Shown: piece by piece, positions 36,855 through 50,810 of the stretch
How positions within the stretch are numbered: the stretch's first letter is position 1
Layout: every line of letters starts with the position of its first letter
Source of the DNA: Tetrahymena elliotti 4EA
Taxonomy: Eukaryota > Ciliophora > Oligohymenophorea > Hymenostomatida > Tetrahymenidae
Length of the DNA stretch: 64,000 nucleotides
Reading direction: 5' to 3'
Assembly: GCA_000231825.2 (NCBI GenBank)
Contig: JH720347.1
Span: 529,421 to 593,420, forward strand
The notes under the pieces: model-generated
Told to the model about the DNA's origin: nothing
The model's database searches: none
Seen by the model: the letters and a program-made list of their open reading frames with translations, nothing else
Position numbers and translations under genes: made by a program

Positions 36855-39800
36855 ATGAATTTTTAAAAATTATTAATAATTTTTGTTATCTAATATATTG
36901 ATAATCTAGTTGGCTAAGTTATTACCTAGCCTGAATCTATTTGGTATCCGTTTTTTCCTACTTTCTAAATTAAATAGTTAGATATTTGCTCTGATTCAAG
37001 AAGCGCTACTTTGCTAAGATGTCTTAATCCTCCAAATTAGAATTGTTGCTTAGCATATAGTGATTAGTGTGGGTTAACTGCTGTTTGTACAGACCCTACC
37101 AATTAAACTGCATCCTTAATTGATCTTGATTTTAGCTCAATTATTCAAGATATGATGGTTTAACCTAATAGTTAGAATTTGTGGATAGCTGACTCTGACT
37201 ACATTTATCTTTATGCCATTTAATAGAAAAAGATATAAATTAACTAATTAATTAGAATGGAGAAAGAAAAGAGCGCAAAAACTACAGCGAGTATCTAATA
37301 CTTAAATTCTTTTCCCAATAGATTATTTGTTAACTGTTAAGGAGGAGTTTTTATTTATGATATTTCCATCTCTAATTAGCCAAAATTAACATAAATAATC
37401 AAAGCTAATTTAGGAGCATAGCTAATAGAAATTGTGCCTTCAATAAATTATATGTTTTTAGTAGATGGAAATTATAGAATTATGAAGATTACTAATACTG
37501 AAAACTATACTTAATTGCCTCAAACAATAATAAATACTCAAGATTAATGCTCATTTCCATTTACATTTGTGATGCTGAGTTATGTTTAGTCTAATTATTT
37601 GATAGTTTAACAAACAAACACAATTATTTCAGGAGCTGACTTAACAACATTTTTATAGACTAGCAAATGTAGTGATATTAAATTTGAAAAAATATTTTCT
37701 AACAACAGTACTTACACATTTATTTACATAACTCAAAATAAGAAATACATTTTCCTTGTTTATGCCAACATATTCATAAATGTAGTTGAGATGAATTACA
37801 GTCCAACTTTATCAGTAAATCTATTCTAAGTAATTTCAGTTAATAAATATATTTATTACTTTACCGTTTCTTTAGATTTGTCTTTTATTATTGTTTCTAA
37901 TCAAATGACTATAGACCTTTTTTTCTTAAAAACGAATACCAACTATAATTCTGTATCTCCAAGTATACTTAATTTACCTCAAGTAATTTCATATATAGAT
38001 CCTGTTCCATCTGTAACTTATATAGAGCCTTATGACTGCCACTTTACATCAGTAAAGAACTACTTGATTTATACTAAAGGCTCTTTAGGAACTTATATCA
38101 TTTAAGAAGATGCTAATAGCCATTTTTTATCTGTAAGTTAAAGTATAAATCCTCCTCCTACTCCCTCTGAAACTTTAAGGATGTCAAGAGCATTTAACAA
38201 TGACTAAAACCTTCTGATTGGTAGAGGAACAGTAATCTTCATTTATGATATATCAAATCTACCTGCTCCAGTTTTACTATCTACTTTAAATTTCGGATTT
38301 AATGGTATTTAATTCCGCCGTTCATATATTACAAAAGATATGAAATATGCTTTACTTGCAGGTGACACAAAGGGTGTGTTTGTTGTAGATATATCTGATC
38401 TAAAAAACCCTTTTTTAGTTACTACTATTTACCATAACTTGCCTAAATTGACAAGATGCTATTACATTGATATGCCTTCAAGTGAAAAATATGCTGTAGC
38501 ATCTTACATTTCATAAGGCCTTATTTTCTATGATTTCACAGATTTTAAGAACCCAAAAATCATGTCATATCTAAATACTTTTAGTGCTCGCTCAACTACT
38601 TTTTTCTAAAACTTCAATTTTTTCATTGTATCAGATCTTTATCAAGGAATAAGAATAGTAAATGTAACTGATGTTTTAAACCCTTAAGATTACTCCATAG
38701 TTAATTAAGATGCAGCTTCCAGATAGTGTGTTTTAGTTTAGAATGACAAATTTGCTTTGTGTACTTCTATTTACTTAGGAAATGTGATACTTTTAGATCT
38801 CAGAGATTTAAAAAATCCTTACATATATTAAAGATTTGATTTTAGGAATTAAAAACTCCCTGGATATAATATTTGCTTGAGCAGTAATTCACAAAATATT
38901 TTTTTAGGCCTATTAAATTCAATAATTCGAGTTAATCTTTATCCGAATTTGTAATTTGAAACAAATTTATTGTTACAATAAAGAGGCTCATAATCATATA
39001 ATAAACTGATAGATATTGCACAACCCTTTGAAGTTGGCTCAATAGTTAAGGTTACTCTCCAGCAAGTCTACCCTACTATAGAAACTACTGTGAGAGGAGC
39101 AAAGTTTTATAGTAATCAAAAGATCTAAGACTTACCATTTTGGGCATCTTTTTCAAATGCTGATTTTTCACTTACTCTTTCTTTTACTAAATAGTCTTTG
39201 GATGATAAAAGTATTTATCAAATAAATAGTAACGGAATTAAATTTTACACATTCTAATTTCTATTTGTCATAAACTAACCTGTGGCTAACAATAATTTTG
39301 TTAATTAAATGTTAAATATTGATGAAACAGTTTCAAATTAAATCTTTATAGATTGCATTTTAGCAGGCTTGCTTGATAATAACTATTATTTTAATGGTTA
39401 AGAATTTGAAACTATAAATTATCACTTTTAAATTAAGTATTCATAAAGCTAGATTTAATTTATATTTTACACACTTTCAAGCAAAATCCTGTATTATGAT
39501 ATTTAACTGAAGGTTTATGACTCATTAATTATTTAACTTAATAATGGGGATAACTTCTTACCTATAATTAAATCAGTAAATAACTACATCTATGTTGATT
39601 TCACTGTTGATTCGATGAAAGCAAATTTTATTCCCTTTTAGTACAGTGGAGTTTTAACATACTTGAGTGATAAAAATGATAGACTTAAAATTGAAGGAGA
39701 CATTGAATCTGTAAATTATGCTATTTAAAAAGGAATTCAATTAGCTAATTTTACTTCTGACCTTGTTGGAATAAATATTTCTATATCATTTGATGATACT

Positions 39801-40741
39801 GTCAATAAGATAATAAAAAAAGCTATTAATGCTTCTAATAAACAGATAATCAAATTAAATTCCTAGATATTACAAAATCCTGAAACCTCTCTTCAAGCTG
39901 ATTTTGAGAAAAAATTTTCAGGGAGATCTATTAAGATAGAGGATACTTTTACCTATACTTTTAGTTCTTAAATTTTTATAAACAAAGATAACAGATATCT
40001 TAAATATGAGGCTTTTTTGATAGAAAATGATGGATAATATTTACCTCTAACCCAGTAAAGTTGGTTATTTTTTTAAGCTGAAGAGAGGATATTTGTTGGA
40101 ACAACTAAATCAAATCAATATGGATAAACTGTTCGCTTAATAGTTAATGCCACTGATGGATACACTTATGCCACAGATTCCTTAGTAATAGAAATAAACT
40201 TGGTTCCTCTTTCATATATTATTGTTTTACTTTTCCAAATAGTAAGTCCTCTTATTGGTATAATTGGATTTTGGAAATATAGATCTTTGTTTTATAATTC
40301 TGTGTTTACAAAATAATATTACACTACTCCAATTCAAGTATAATGTGGTTAGGAAATCATTTTCTAAATTCCATTACTAGGAAATAAATTAAAAAAAGCT
40401 CAGTAACTTTGGAATGAATGCTTTAAGACCCTAGACAAATAATTAATTTGTAAAGAGTTTAATATTAAAAAGTAAAAATTGTAATAATTTACTAGAGAAA
40501 TTTAAGCTTCCTCTATCACAGAACCAGTACAAACAGAAGGATAGGATATGTTAAGAAAAAACACTTAAAAGTAATTAAAGATGTCAATGTCTTTAACTCC
40601 ATTAAGAATGAAGAGATAGCTATAGAGAGATTTTAGAAAAAAGACTCAAACATAGATGCTTGAAAAGAAATAATAGATTGAAATTTAAATGAACAAATTA
40701 GATTTAAATCAATAAAAAAATAATGATAGTATGTAGTAGTA

Positions 40742-40774
<33 letters not shown>

Positions 40775-41801
40775 CTAGCCATTTGATTTGCGATATTTTA
40801 ACAAAGATAATACTCTAAATTCTTCTTAAATTATTATGGAATTTAGAGAATTTTATTTAAAGGCTCACAAAACTCCAAATAAAAAATTAATTTAGCAGCT
40901 CGAAAATCCTTTATCTATGTTCTCTCGAGCAATAGTAGGGTTAGCAATTCTTTCTATTGCTAATGCTTTGGATGATAAAATTTTATCATAATCAATCAGC
41001 TTTTTAAAAACCTAAGCAAAAAGAATAGGGTATTAAGAATAGGATTGGTATAAGTATTACACCACTGTTTCTCCCTAATTTTCAAGAGTACATATTGACT
41101 AATTCCCAATAATACAATTTTAGGATGAGTTAATATAAAAAACTCTTAACATTTTACTTAATGAGATTTCACTGCAGGAAGAAGAGATAACTATGTTTTA
41201 TTCAAAGTATTTTAATTTTATCAAAGAAAATATATCTGCAATATCACTAGGATTTACTCATGAAAGGAAAGGTTTTGTGCCAAAAATAAGAGGAGAATGT
41301 TTAGAAATTAAATCCCATAATGTATAAAATATAAAAACCTTCAGACCATATATAAAAAAAAATTGCATCTTTTCCAAAGTTATATCAAAAAGAGAAACTT
41401 TAGTAGCTAAAGAATTTTCTGAAATACAAGAAATACCATCATGGATAGAAAGTATCGATCTAGCAAATAATGTAATTTTAATTAAAGGAAAAACACAACA
41501 CAAAGATAAAGGTTCATATATTTTGAATATATATGATGACAAATATTTTATAATTAAGCAGATAAGAGTAATAGTTCAGGAAGAAAATAACTAACTGAAA
41601 TATAAAAGTCCATTAATAGTGTAATAAGAATCACCTTTTTAATTTCTAAACACTAATCTTAGATCTCCACCAAATAAACCTGATGAAGATTTCCCTCTAG
41701 AAATATGCAATAGCGTGGATAATCGTTATTTTGGTTCTTAATATCTATAAAAAATAAAGTCTAACGAAATCAGTAAAAAAGATTCATTTTTATTTGAATG
41801 A
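36855..41801 (+). CDS. Large type I membrane protein with LVIVD-like repeats and a cadherin-like domain
   Basis: A single open frame of 1648 residues, ATG 36855 to TGA 41799-41801. Residues 1-22 are a cleavable signal peptide (MNFQKLLIIFVIQYI...). A Cys-rich patch near 45-90 is followed by a beta-propeller-like region of LVIVD-type repeats to about residue 690: GVFIYDIS, VIFIYDIS, GVFVVDISDLKNP, GLIFYDFTDFKNP, GIRIVNVTDVLNP, VILLDLRDLKNP. After about 300 further residues of beta-rich ectodomain comes a dystroglycan-type cadherin-like module (ERIFVGTT, VNATDGYTYATDSLVIEI). One transmembrane helix lies near 1118-1140 (LSYIIVLLFQIVSPLIGIIGF). The cytoplasmic tail of about 500 residues has a poly-Gln run and an ordered C-terminal part. 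Probably a surface or vesicle membrane protein; function unknown. Ciliates have large families of such proteins. Confidence 0.85.
40732..40773 (+). repeat. TAG/TAA triplet microsatellite encoding poly-Gln
   Basis: Three TAG and about ten TAA triplets in a row, in frame with the membrane protein, encode a 13-residue glutamine run. It shows the reassigned code directly and is a candidate length polymorphism. Confidence 0.9.
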
Positions 41802-43142
41802 AAAAACATTTTTATTTCCTTTAAAAATGTCTTTGATCAAGCTAATTTAGCCAAACAAAAATTTTATTAAAAAAATCAGGATAGAATTATTATTTCAGAA
41901 TATCAAAATAATAAATACTAATAATATATATATGTTTATTAATTAATCAGGTGTCAAATAATTTCAGGCTCAAATTTTCATTTAAAACCAACTTTGATTG
42001 TCTCTAAAAAACATAAAAAATTTTATGAAAAGATAGTTTGAAAATTTATTATCAAAATGTATTAAAAGATATTTTTTACTTGAATAAATATATTAAATGA
42101 AACAAATCTTCTTGATTTATTTTTTTTAATTTCTTCTTTAGTTAAATTTAATTATTGATCATCTTTGATGAAAGAAAAAAATTCAATTTTATTCCAGTAT
42201 AATTTAATTTATAATAAGTTCTTGAGTAAAATAATAAAATAATCTTACTTGATACTACTTCTATATTTTATAAATAAAAAATTATTTTAATATATTTTAT
42301 TAAAACTGTAAACAATACATGCTAAGATATTTAAATTAGTTAATAGATATTCATTCGAGAAGAATATTTAAGGAATTCAAAATAACTTTTTAGTAATAAT
42401 ATTTAGAGTAATATAAATTTATGATTACAATTTCTTTCATAGTAAAAATAATAGCGATTTTATTTATATTTCTAAAGAGCTAAAGAATATTGGGCTTTTG
42501 ATGTCCTTTAAAAATTTACTTGAGTAAAGCTTAAATCATATGTCTTTCACTGAATAAATTTTATCATAAATTCAAGACATAATTTAATGAATAAAAATAC
42601 TTTCCTTATGAATTATTGATGTAAGGTTTAAAATTTTAATTTTATAAAAAAGTGGTTATAAATTATCATTTTTAATTTTAGATTAAAAAATATTATCTTT
42701 ATTTTAAAATTTAAAAGAGCTTTAATAAAATTGTTGTTAATTTCTAAAAATACTTATGAATTAATTTTATTTTAGGTGTAATATTAACTTAAAGATACTT
42801 GAAAAAGAAAGTAGCATACTTTGTTTGGTAATAGACGATTTTGTTTATGTTAAATATATGAGAGGGATATTTATTTTCTTATAGATTTTTTATTTAAAAT
42901 AATGGATTGAAAACTTATGTGGAATTAATAACATTAATTAGTAACGCATAAATTAGAGATGAAAGCATTTTAAATGGATATAATTAAATTCCACATATTA
43001 AAAGGATTACAAATTTTAAGATTTAATTGATATTCAAGCAAATTAAATTCAATTACCTTTGAAATTAGAATAACAAAGTAAACAAAACTTAATCCAGTAA
43101 ATATTAATTAGCAATATAATAATAGCTTAAATTGAAAAATAG
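41802..43142. other. A+T-rich intergenic region, probably with missing 5' exons of the next gene
   Basis: No feature called. The cyclic-nucleotide-binding gene that follows lacks a plausible N-terminus, so one or more of its 5' exons should lie in 42.4-43.1 kb, but I could not fix them. A 141-codon open frame (42168-42590, +) is within chance expectation. Confidence 0.4.
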
Positions 43143-46100
43143 GATATCAATTTCCATTTTAAAAAGGACAATTTTTAATGTTTCACGAAGGCGACACGGT
43201 AGACGTTAACGTAATTATTTAGTATTCACTAAATCTTTAGCTCTTTTTAGAAATTTATTTATTTTTTGAAAAATAACTTAAAATTTTGCTTGTTTATCTC
43301 TAACAACTTTTTCCAGAACGAAGCTATTTAGTCTTTATTTTCAAAATCTTTTTTAGTTTAAAGTAAAAATAATATTTTACAAATAGAAATGTAAAGAAAT
43401 TCTTGAAAAAACTGAGCCTTAAAAGAGCGATAGCGAGAAGGAATACATAAAAAATATTCTTAAATAGACCACTTTATTTAAGCAGTTTGAAGAAGAAATA
43501 AAATTCTAAATTTAAGAAAATGAAGATTTAAACATAAGTGATCCAAAATCAAAAAGCGAGAGTAAAAGAGAAATTTTAGACATAGAAATACTTTTAAATA
43601 GAACGTAGAGGAATATCAAATATTTAAGGATACCGTTGAACTAATTTCTTTTTCATAAAGGTGAGGTAGGTGATAAACTCTACATAATTATTAAAGGTCA
43701 CGCAGCTGTCTATGCTGAAAGAGAAAAGAGCTTCATAAATTAAGATCTCAACAAAGAGAAAAATTTAATGAAATAAATTTCACATCTAAAAAACAAAATT
43801 CTTCACTACGAGCATACCATAGAATAGAAAGAAAAAAAAATATAAGATGACATCTAATTTGAACAATAACTGATTTAGTAACAATAGCAATAGTAGCAAG
43901 AACCCAATGAGGAAATTGAAAATTAGCAAATTAATTTGATTCGAAAGCAACAAAGAAAACAGGAAGAGTAAGCCTTAGCATAAATGAGAATTACTTTGTG
44001 TGAATTAAAAGAAGAACTTTAAAATTATTAAAAGTAAGTGAATAATCTCATTTAACATGATTAAGAAATATTAAAATCTGCATGCTAAGCTAATAAGGAT
44101 TTATTGGCTAAATATTTTACATCTACTTCTACTAGTGGAAATATTTCTTATTACTAAAAGCTTAAAACTTTGGATCCTTTTAATCATTTAGGTGAGGCAA
44201 GTATTTTGACTAATGAAAATAGAACAGCTACTGTTATGGCTTGCTTGAAATAAAGAACTTCTAGCAGCAAAAGTAATATTGAGAATGCAGATTTTGCTGA
44301 ATGCATTACAAGTGAAGCTAACGTAGACACAGAAGAATCATTTTAATAAAAAAATACTCAAAATGAAGAAGAAGATGAAGATTTACATTTATTCTACTTA
44401 GAAGCAAATACTTTTGTCAACATCTTTTCTTCTACACTTGATTAAATAAATTATCCATTAACTGTTTTAAGTAAGATCTTAAATTAGACTTCAAAAGATC
44501 TTATAGTAAGAATATCTTATCTTTTTAAATCAAATGAATATAAATTCAACAAACAAATTTTTACAGAAGGAGTTGATTTAGCAAATTGTGTTTATCTTAT
44601 CAAAAGAGGGTCTGTTTAGCTTTAAAGAAATGTTCGATAAGAGGAGTAAGATAATTAGTCTAAGAATGAAGATTAGGCTCAAGAGGAAACAGAAAATCTG
44701 AGAATAAAAAATTTAAAGAAGGCTTAAAACAATAAAAGATAAATCGTAATAGCAGTTATTGGAGAGGGATAATTCTTTGGTTTAGAGGATATTTCTTTTA
44801 ATAAAAAAAACAGAAATGAATAGTCAATCGATGCTTAAACTGAAAAAGTATTTGACAAAATTAAAAAAAGAACATGTAGTGCTGTAGCTCTTACTAATTG
44901 TTTAGTTTATGTAGTACCCAAATCTTTGCTAGTCACATCTAGTTACTAATTTTATGAACTCCAGTAAATGCTATTTAATCAAAGCCAAGTAAAGTAGTAA
45001 TTTTACCTAAACTAAGCTCAAAAAAACAATAAAATTCAACATTATATGGAACAAGAAATTAACCGTATATAGTAAGAACCATTAATAGAAAAAACAATTA
45101 TCTAAATGAGTATGAATCATCACAAATAAATGATGAATGGATCAAAAAAAATATCAAACATGATGGATACCTACATAAAACAGAATAAAGATGTTTTAAA
45201 TAACCAAAAAAGTATTCTCTAATAAGCTCATGTTGTTGCATCATCTTTATTTGGGTCAAAATAAGAAAAAAATGAATTCGATCAGATAAAATCTGCCTCA
45301 TCAAAGACATCTCCAGTTAAAAATGAGTATGGTAGAATAAAATATTCAGATAATAAAAACTGTGCTGAAATCATATATACTCATATAGTTTAGAGTGAGA
45401 ACGAAAAAGCTTTGAATATCAAAGATAATGTTGTACTATCTGTCATGCCATAATCCTAAAAAAATGTGAAAGATATTTTAATTGCCCAAAAAAATTATTC
45501 AAAATCAAAAGATTAGCATAACTTAAATATAAGATTACCTTCAAGACAAAATTTAAATGATACTGTTTTCATTTCACAAAGTACTAATAATTTATTTTGT
45601 TAATAAAATAACTTTGATGAAAAATAGGCTTATACAGAATATAAAAGCAATGTGAATTCTCTTTGTGAAATAGAAGAAATTTAACCTAAATAGCAGTACA
45701 AAATAGAAAGAAAGAATAATATAATTCAAGTAAAGAAAATCAAGAATATCAATTCATAAAATTCTCAAGTTTTTGCTTAAGATCAAGAATAAGAGTTAAA
45801 TAGTACTGAAACTCAAAGAAAGCTTAAATAAATAAAATCTTTAGGATCTATTCATTTTTCATCACCTTTAATTAAACCATCAACATCTACACAAAATTCT
45901 GAAAATAAATTTAAATATCTAAAATAAATATAATCAAGTTTCTCAGATTTAAATACTCCACCAATAGGTCCTTTGTAATTTGACTGTAATAGCACAACAA
46001 CTTTTCATCTTGACGAAAATTAAGAAAAATCAAAGGGTAGAATAAACTTATTTAATGCTAAGAGTATTGATTTGGATACAAAGAAATCCTTCTAATCTAT

Positions 46101-47085
46101 CTTCCTTCCAAAATAATTACTCTCAAACAAAAATAGTCTAGGGAACTTGACAGAAAGGATTGATAAAAATATTTCAGCAAATTAAACTCAAAACTCAGCT
46201 ATGTAAGCTAAATTTATTTAATTGAGAAGTGATTTTGATAATTTAAGCTCTTCATAAAATGATAGCTTTTCAAAATCAGATTTTATATTCCCCAACACTC
46301 AGAGTACAGTTAACACAAATAAGTTACTTAATAACTATTATAATAAGTTTGAAAATTCTAATTTAGATAAAAACGCATAAACATTCTCAATTAATCAAAT
46401 CCTTCCAGATAGGAATTCAAATAAAAAATCAACATATTTTAAATAAACCTAGAATGATCCAATAAACTCTGAATAATAAAGTTTAAAATCAGTTACTTTT
46501 TTTGAATAAACTGATTAAAATAAAAAGTAAGGGTAGTTGAGACATAATCATAGAGTTTTTTCTGTAGGTTAAATAAGAAAAGAAGAACAAAACAAACATC
46601 ACTCACCATTTTAGATTTAAGCATTATCTTCAAATATAAGTTAAAAAAAGCAACCTCAAGAGATGTCACCAACTCTACAATAATAAGATGGAAATGAATA
46701 AACCTAATAAACTAATATCTTTACTAAATCTTCATTGCTATAAATTGATTAAAATGTAAGAAATAAGAAAAAAGTCAATTTATTTTTATCTTCATCCAAT
46801 CTAGAATCCTAAGAATATTTCTATAATCCTAAATAGAATGAAGGCAAAGATTAAATTTTTTAGAATTAATTTCGAAATAATAATATGAGGTTATCTAATG
46901 AGTCTAGATTTAACAACACTTTCCGTTCACCTTAAAAATTTACTCCTTCAAAAAATAAAAATGGAAAATTAAGACCACTTCTTCCGCTATTATCACCTTA
47001 ACAAATAAATCCTTCTTAACAAGTAGATAATTTTAACCCTTTTTAATAAAGAAGATTACAACCATCTAGAGTTAAATTAGATTGA
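43143..47085 (+). CDS. Multi-domain cyclic-nucleotide-binding protein (5' end incomplete)
   Basis: Exon 43143-43210 carries a cNMP-binding start (FQKGQFLMFHEGDTVDVN). It joins in phase, across GTAATTATT...CTTTTTTAG, to a long exon from 43357 to TGA 47083-47085. Two further cNMP-like domains follow. The second begins PLNQFLFHKGEVGDKLYIII and resumes, after a Gln/Glu coiled-coil insertion of about 140 residues, at HLGEASILTNENRTATV. The third begins KQIFTEGVDLANCVYLI and resumes, after an insertion of about 50 residues, at GEGQFFGLEDISF. The last 700 residues are Ser/Asn/Gln/Lys-rich and disordered. None shows a clear PBC Arg (xRTA is NRTA in the second), so ligand binding is possible only there. 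Such proteins may be cAMP effectors or cNMP-fold scaffolds. The N-terminus is not resolved. Confidence 0.75.
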
Positions 47086-48436
47086 AAATAACTACTAAAT
47101 TTACTAAAAATCTCATAATTAACAATAATATATAAATAAATTAGTTTCTTTTGACTTTTAATTTACTAACAAACCCTAATAAATTTTGTAAAATATTAAA
47201 GTTCTTAATGCTATCTATTAAATCTGTATTTTAAAAATAATTCAAATTAATCTTTAGAAAAATTACTCTTTTTTTCAGCATAAAAAGTAATAAAAATTAA
47301 AATATTAAATAATATCACAAAAGCTCCTTCATAAAATATAAAAAAACAAGTTTTAATCTATTTTCTTAAATAGTAAATGTGATAACTTTAGATTATTCAC
47401 TTAAAAAGTTAAATAATTTTAAAGTAGTCTAATAGTTTTTATAGCAAATTTAATAGATCAATAAAGTTTGAAACGAATTTTAGTACCAAATAAATGATAT
47501 AAATATCTTTGAGTGTAGAAGTTTTAAAATAATATGATAAACATTTTGATAAAATTAGTTGAAAACAAAAAAATTTTTTTTTTTTGAAAAGGTTTTGTCA
47601 ATTTTTTAAATTTAAAACACTAAAAATTAAAACTCTTTGTTATGTAATATACAAATGTAAACAAATAATTTTTAATCATGATATTAGAGTTAAAAAATAA
47701 AAAAATCACTGTAAATCATAAAAGTAAAAAAATAAATAGTTCAAGTTTTATTAATAATTCAATTTAAAATTGAGAATCTTTTTTTTTGTATTTTATACTT
47801 TGAATATCAATTTGAAATAATTGAAAAAATAAAAAAATCAAGACTAACAATTTAAAATTTGAAAATACTTTAAATGTGCTCGTATTTGTTCTACTTGAAT
47901 CAAATAAAATTACATTTTTTAAAGAGAATTGTATTAGATTGCAAATATTTATATTGAGTTATTCTAAACTGAAATTCTTTTAAACTCTTAAAAAAGTAAG
48001 TTTGTGCCAATCATAGCTAGATTTAAATAGGAAATTTTAGAAATCTATTATAGTGATTTGCACTTCTAGAGTAATTTGAATCAGTAATTTACTTTTAAAG
48101 GATCAAATTGAAAAGAAAAGAAAGTGATGGTCCCAAAATTAATTTGAAAGATAATATATTAATAAAAAACCAGCTTAGCTAGAAAAGAATTTTATTTTTA
48201 TCTATGAATGCTTCTTCTTTACAGGCTTATGTTTTCTAATTACAAATATATCATATTTTGTGAAGTTTATTTTTTTATAAATTTTTATTGGAATCAAACA
48301 AAAACAAAATAAAATTATTGATTAGGAACATTTTAAAAAATAAGAACGATAAAAGGAATATACTAACAGGCAAACCTTTCTCAAATTAAAAAAGATATAC
48401 GTAAATAAAAAAGCTAATTTAAAAGGCATAGATAAT
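47086..48436. other. A+T-rich intergenic region
   Basis: No coding character seen. It contains the 3' flank of the cNMP-binding gene and the promoter and leader of the next gene. Confidence 0.55.
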
Positions 48437-50810
48437 ATGAGTGATATTTAGGCTATAAGCGTCGATATAAAGGAAGTTGGTAAAAAAATAAAGGCGTAAT
48501 AATTAAATTTTAAGCAATCATGATCAATAACTTTTTAGTTTTCATCTCTATCCATTAATGCTAAAATTCAAAATAAAATCTTAAATACTCAAAATAAATT
48601 AATAAATATATTTTAATAATAAATAGCTCCAAGAAAAGATTCACATGGTTTTTCTCTATTAATGGTAAAAAGCATACTGTTGATCTTTTTGTTTCAAAGT
48701 TATCAGGAAAGAAAAAACTCTTACTTAATGGAAGAGAAATACACTCTGAAAAAAGGTAATTAAGAATAATAAATAGACAATATAATTTCTTATTAGAGAA
48801 GGCTTATTTAGCTTAATCTTTTTCTTATTAAAAATGACTTGCACTTTAAATAAAATATAGCATGATGGGTAACTTCTCTCACAGATTTGATATTGAAAGA
48901 GACTCAATATAGATTTAAACTAAAGGAGATAGCTATGAACTAACTTTTAACAGAAATTAGAGCTTTTCTGAGCTTTACACATATGGTACATTTATTTTTT
49001 AAAAGTTAAAGTTGCATAGATATTTAATTTCAATTTAACTTAGCTCAAACAAAGCAACAATTTAGAGAAGATGATGGATAATTCGATAGTTATGATAATG
49101 ATTTTGCTAAAGGAAAGCAAATGGTAAGCAAGTATTAAGGATTCAGTTCAGATACTTACAATCAAAAGAAATAGACCAGCTCGTATTCATAATCGTAATA
49201 TAATAATAACAATAAAAGCAATAATCGCAAAAATTATGACGACAATGATGATGAAGTTGGTAATTCAGATGAAGAAGACTAAAACTAAAGATATGATAAT
49301 TTCAAAAAGTAATTATTTATTTATTCTTATTCAATAAAAAAGGACCTTTAAAAAATATTCAAATTTTTTCTAATTTCTTAAATTTTTTTAAAATAAAAAA
49401 GTCCCAGCAAAACCTAAAATAGAGACTCTAACCCTCCTCCCCCTAAGTAATAGTAGTAGAACAAAAAGCCTGAAGATGGATATGATTTTAATTCTGGTTT
49501 TGAATAATTTGAATGGAAAGGAGGCAGCAATAGCAATACAAATAAAACAAAAAACGACTCTGCATTTGATAATTTTAATAATCAATTCTCCAATCCACAG
49601 AGAACTTAATAGAGTTATGAAAAGTAACAACAATAAAAGCAATCTTCTTCTAATTAAGATTTCTCTCAATTCACTTTCTAAAATAACATACAGCCCAATA
49701 AGCCTTAGTAATAATAGTAGTAGCCACAAACTTAGAATAAAAATGTTTAGAGCAATGCCTTCTAAAATAAGTAAGCAAATGATGCTTTTGAAGCTTTTGG
49801 AGCTCCTTCTAATAATAACAATAACAATAATAAGCAAGCAGATCCTTTTAATGATTTTTTCAATTAAGGCGGAAATGCTTTCTCTAATAATTAAAATTAG
49901 AATCAAAACAGCAATCAAAATTAGGCAAATAATTTCTAATAACCTTAACAATTTTTCTAAAATAATTAACCTCAAACAGTTTAATAGCAATAGTAATAGC
50001 CTCCATAATAGTAATAGTAGTAACAACCGTAATTTTAGCAAACTTAAGCACCAAAACCAGTTCAATAAACTAATATTTTTGACTTATTAGATGATGAACC
50101 AGCAAGTGCACCTGCTCCGGTTTAAAATTAAAATAATGCAGGATTTTAGTAATAACAATTTTAGCAACCTGTATAGCAAGTTCAGTAATAGCAATTTTAG
50201 CAACCTGTATAATAAGCTCAGCAATAGCTAGTTTAACAATAATAATAGCCTTAGAACTAAGATTTAATGAGTCTTTATGGTAATCAATAGCAATAGTAAT
50301 AGAATGTGAATAATAATAACAATATGGGATTCTAAAACTAGTAGTAATAAAGCTAAAACTAGTCAAATTACAGTGCTTTATATAATCTGGGCACTGGCAC
50401 TCAGCAACAATAGTAAACATTTTTAAATAAAATATAAAAAAAAATTTTTTTATTTAATAAATAGGTATGGAGGAATCAATCTTTAGAATTAATACATTAA
50501 CAATAACAACAATAATATGATGTATGGAGGTTAGTAATAATAGCAATAATTTAATTAATATCAACAATAGAATCAATACTAAAATTAGATGGGGTATAAC
50601 TAAAATAATTTTGGTACTAATTATTCTATACAAATGAATAATTAAGGATTTAATAGTCCTAATTAAATGGGAATGAATTACTAAAATTAAAACTTTTCGA
50701 ATAGCAATAACAACAGCAACTTTTAAATGAATTAAGGAATGGGTGGTGGATTTAATTTGTAACAAACCTAACCAGTTGGAAATAAGACTGCTTTCGAAGA
50801 TCTCATTTGA
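48437..50810 (+). CDS. FAIM-like domain fused to a Gln/Asn-rich tail with endocytic-type motifs
   Basis: Six exons with matching phases: 48437-48479, 48539-48755, 48861-48985, 49044-49308, 49402-50412 and 50465-50810, giving about 668 residues. Residues about 45-128 form a compact beta-rich domain (FTWFFSINGKKHTVDLF, LSGKKKLLLNGREI, FSHRFDIE, DSYELTFN) whose W...G.H...SGK..L..G order resembles the Fas apoptotic inhibitory molecule (FAIM) fold. An acidic linker (DDNDDEVGNSDEED) leads to a 450-residue Gln/Asn/Pro tail with FDNFNNQF, DPFNDFF, NIFDLLDDE and a terminal TAFEDLI. These resemble the DPF, FxDxF and DLL-type motifs that bind clathrin adaptors. A trafficking adaptor role is inference. 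Exon 2's A+T-rich first half is the least certain part. Confidence 0.75.

Noticed and set aside
42168..42590. A 141-codon plus-strand frame before the cNMP-binding gene
   Set aside because: Frames this long are expected by chance in such DNA; low G+C, no recognisable domain, and no clear splice link to the next exon. It could still hold a 5' exon.
49388..50090. A 225-codon Leu/Ile-rich minus-strand frame and an overlapping 204-codon plus frame
   Set aside because: Both are shadows of the Gln/Asn-rich tail of the FAIM-like protein, which is the frame consistent with splicing and motif content.
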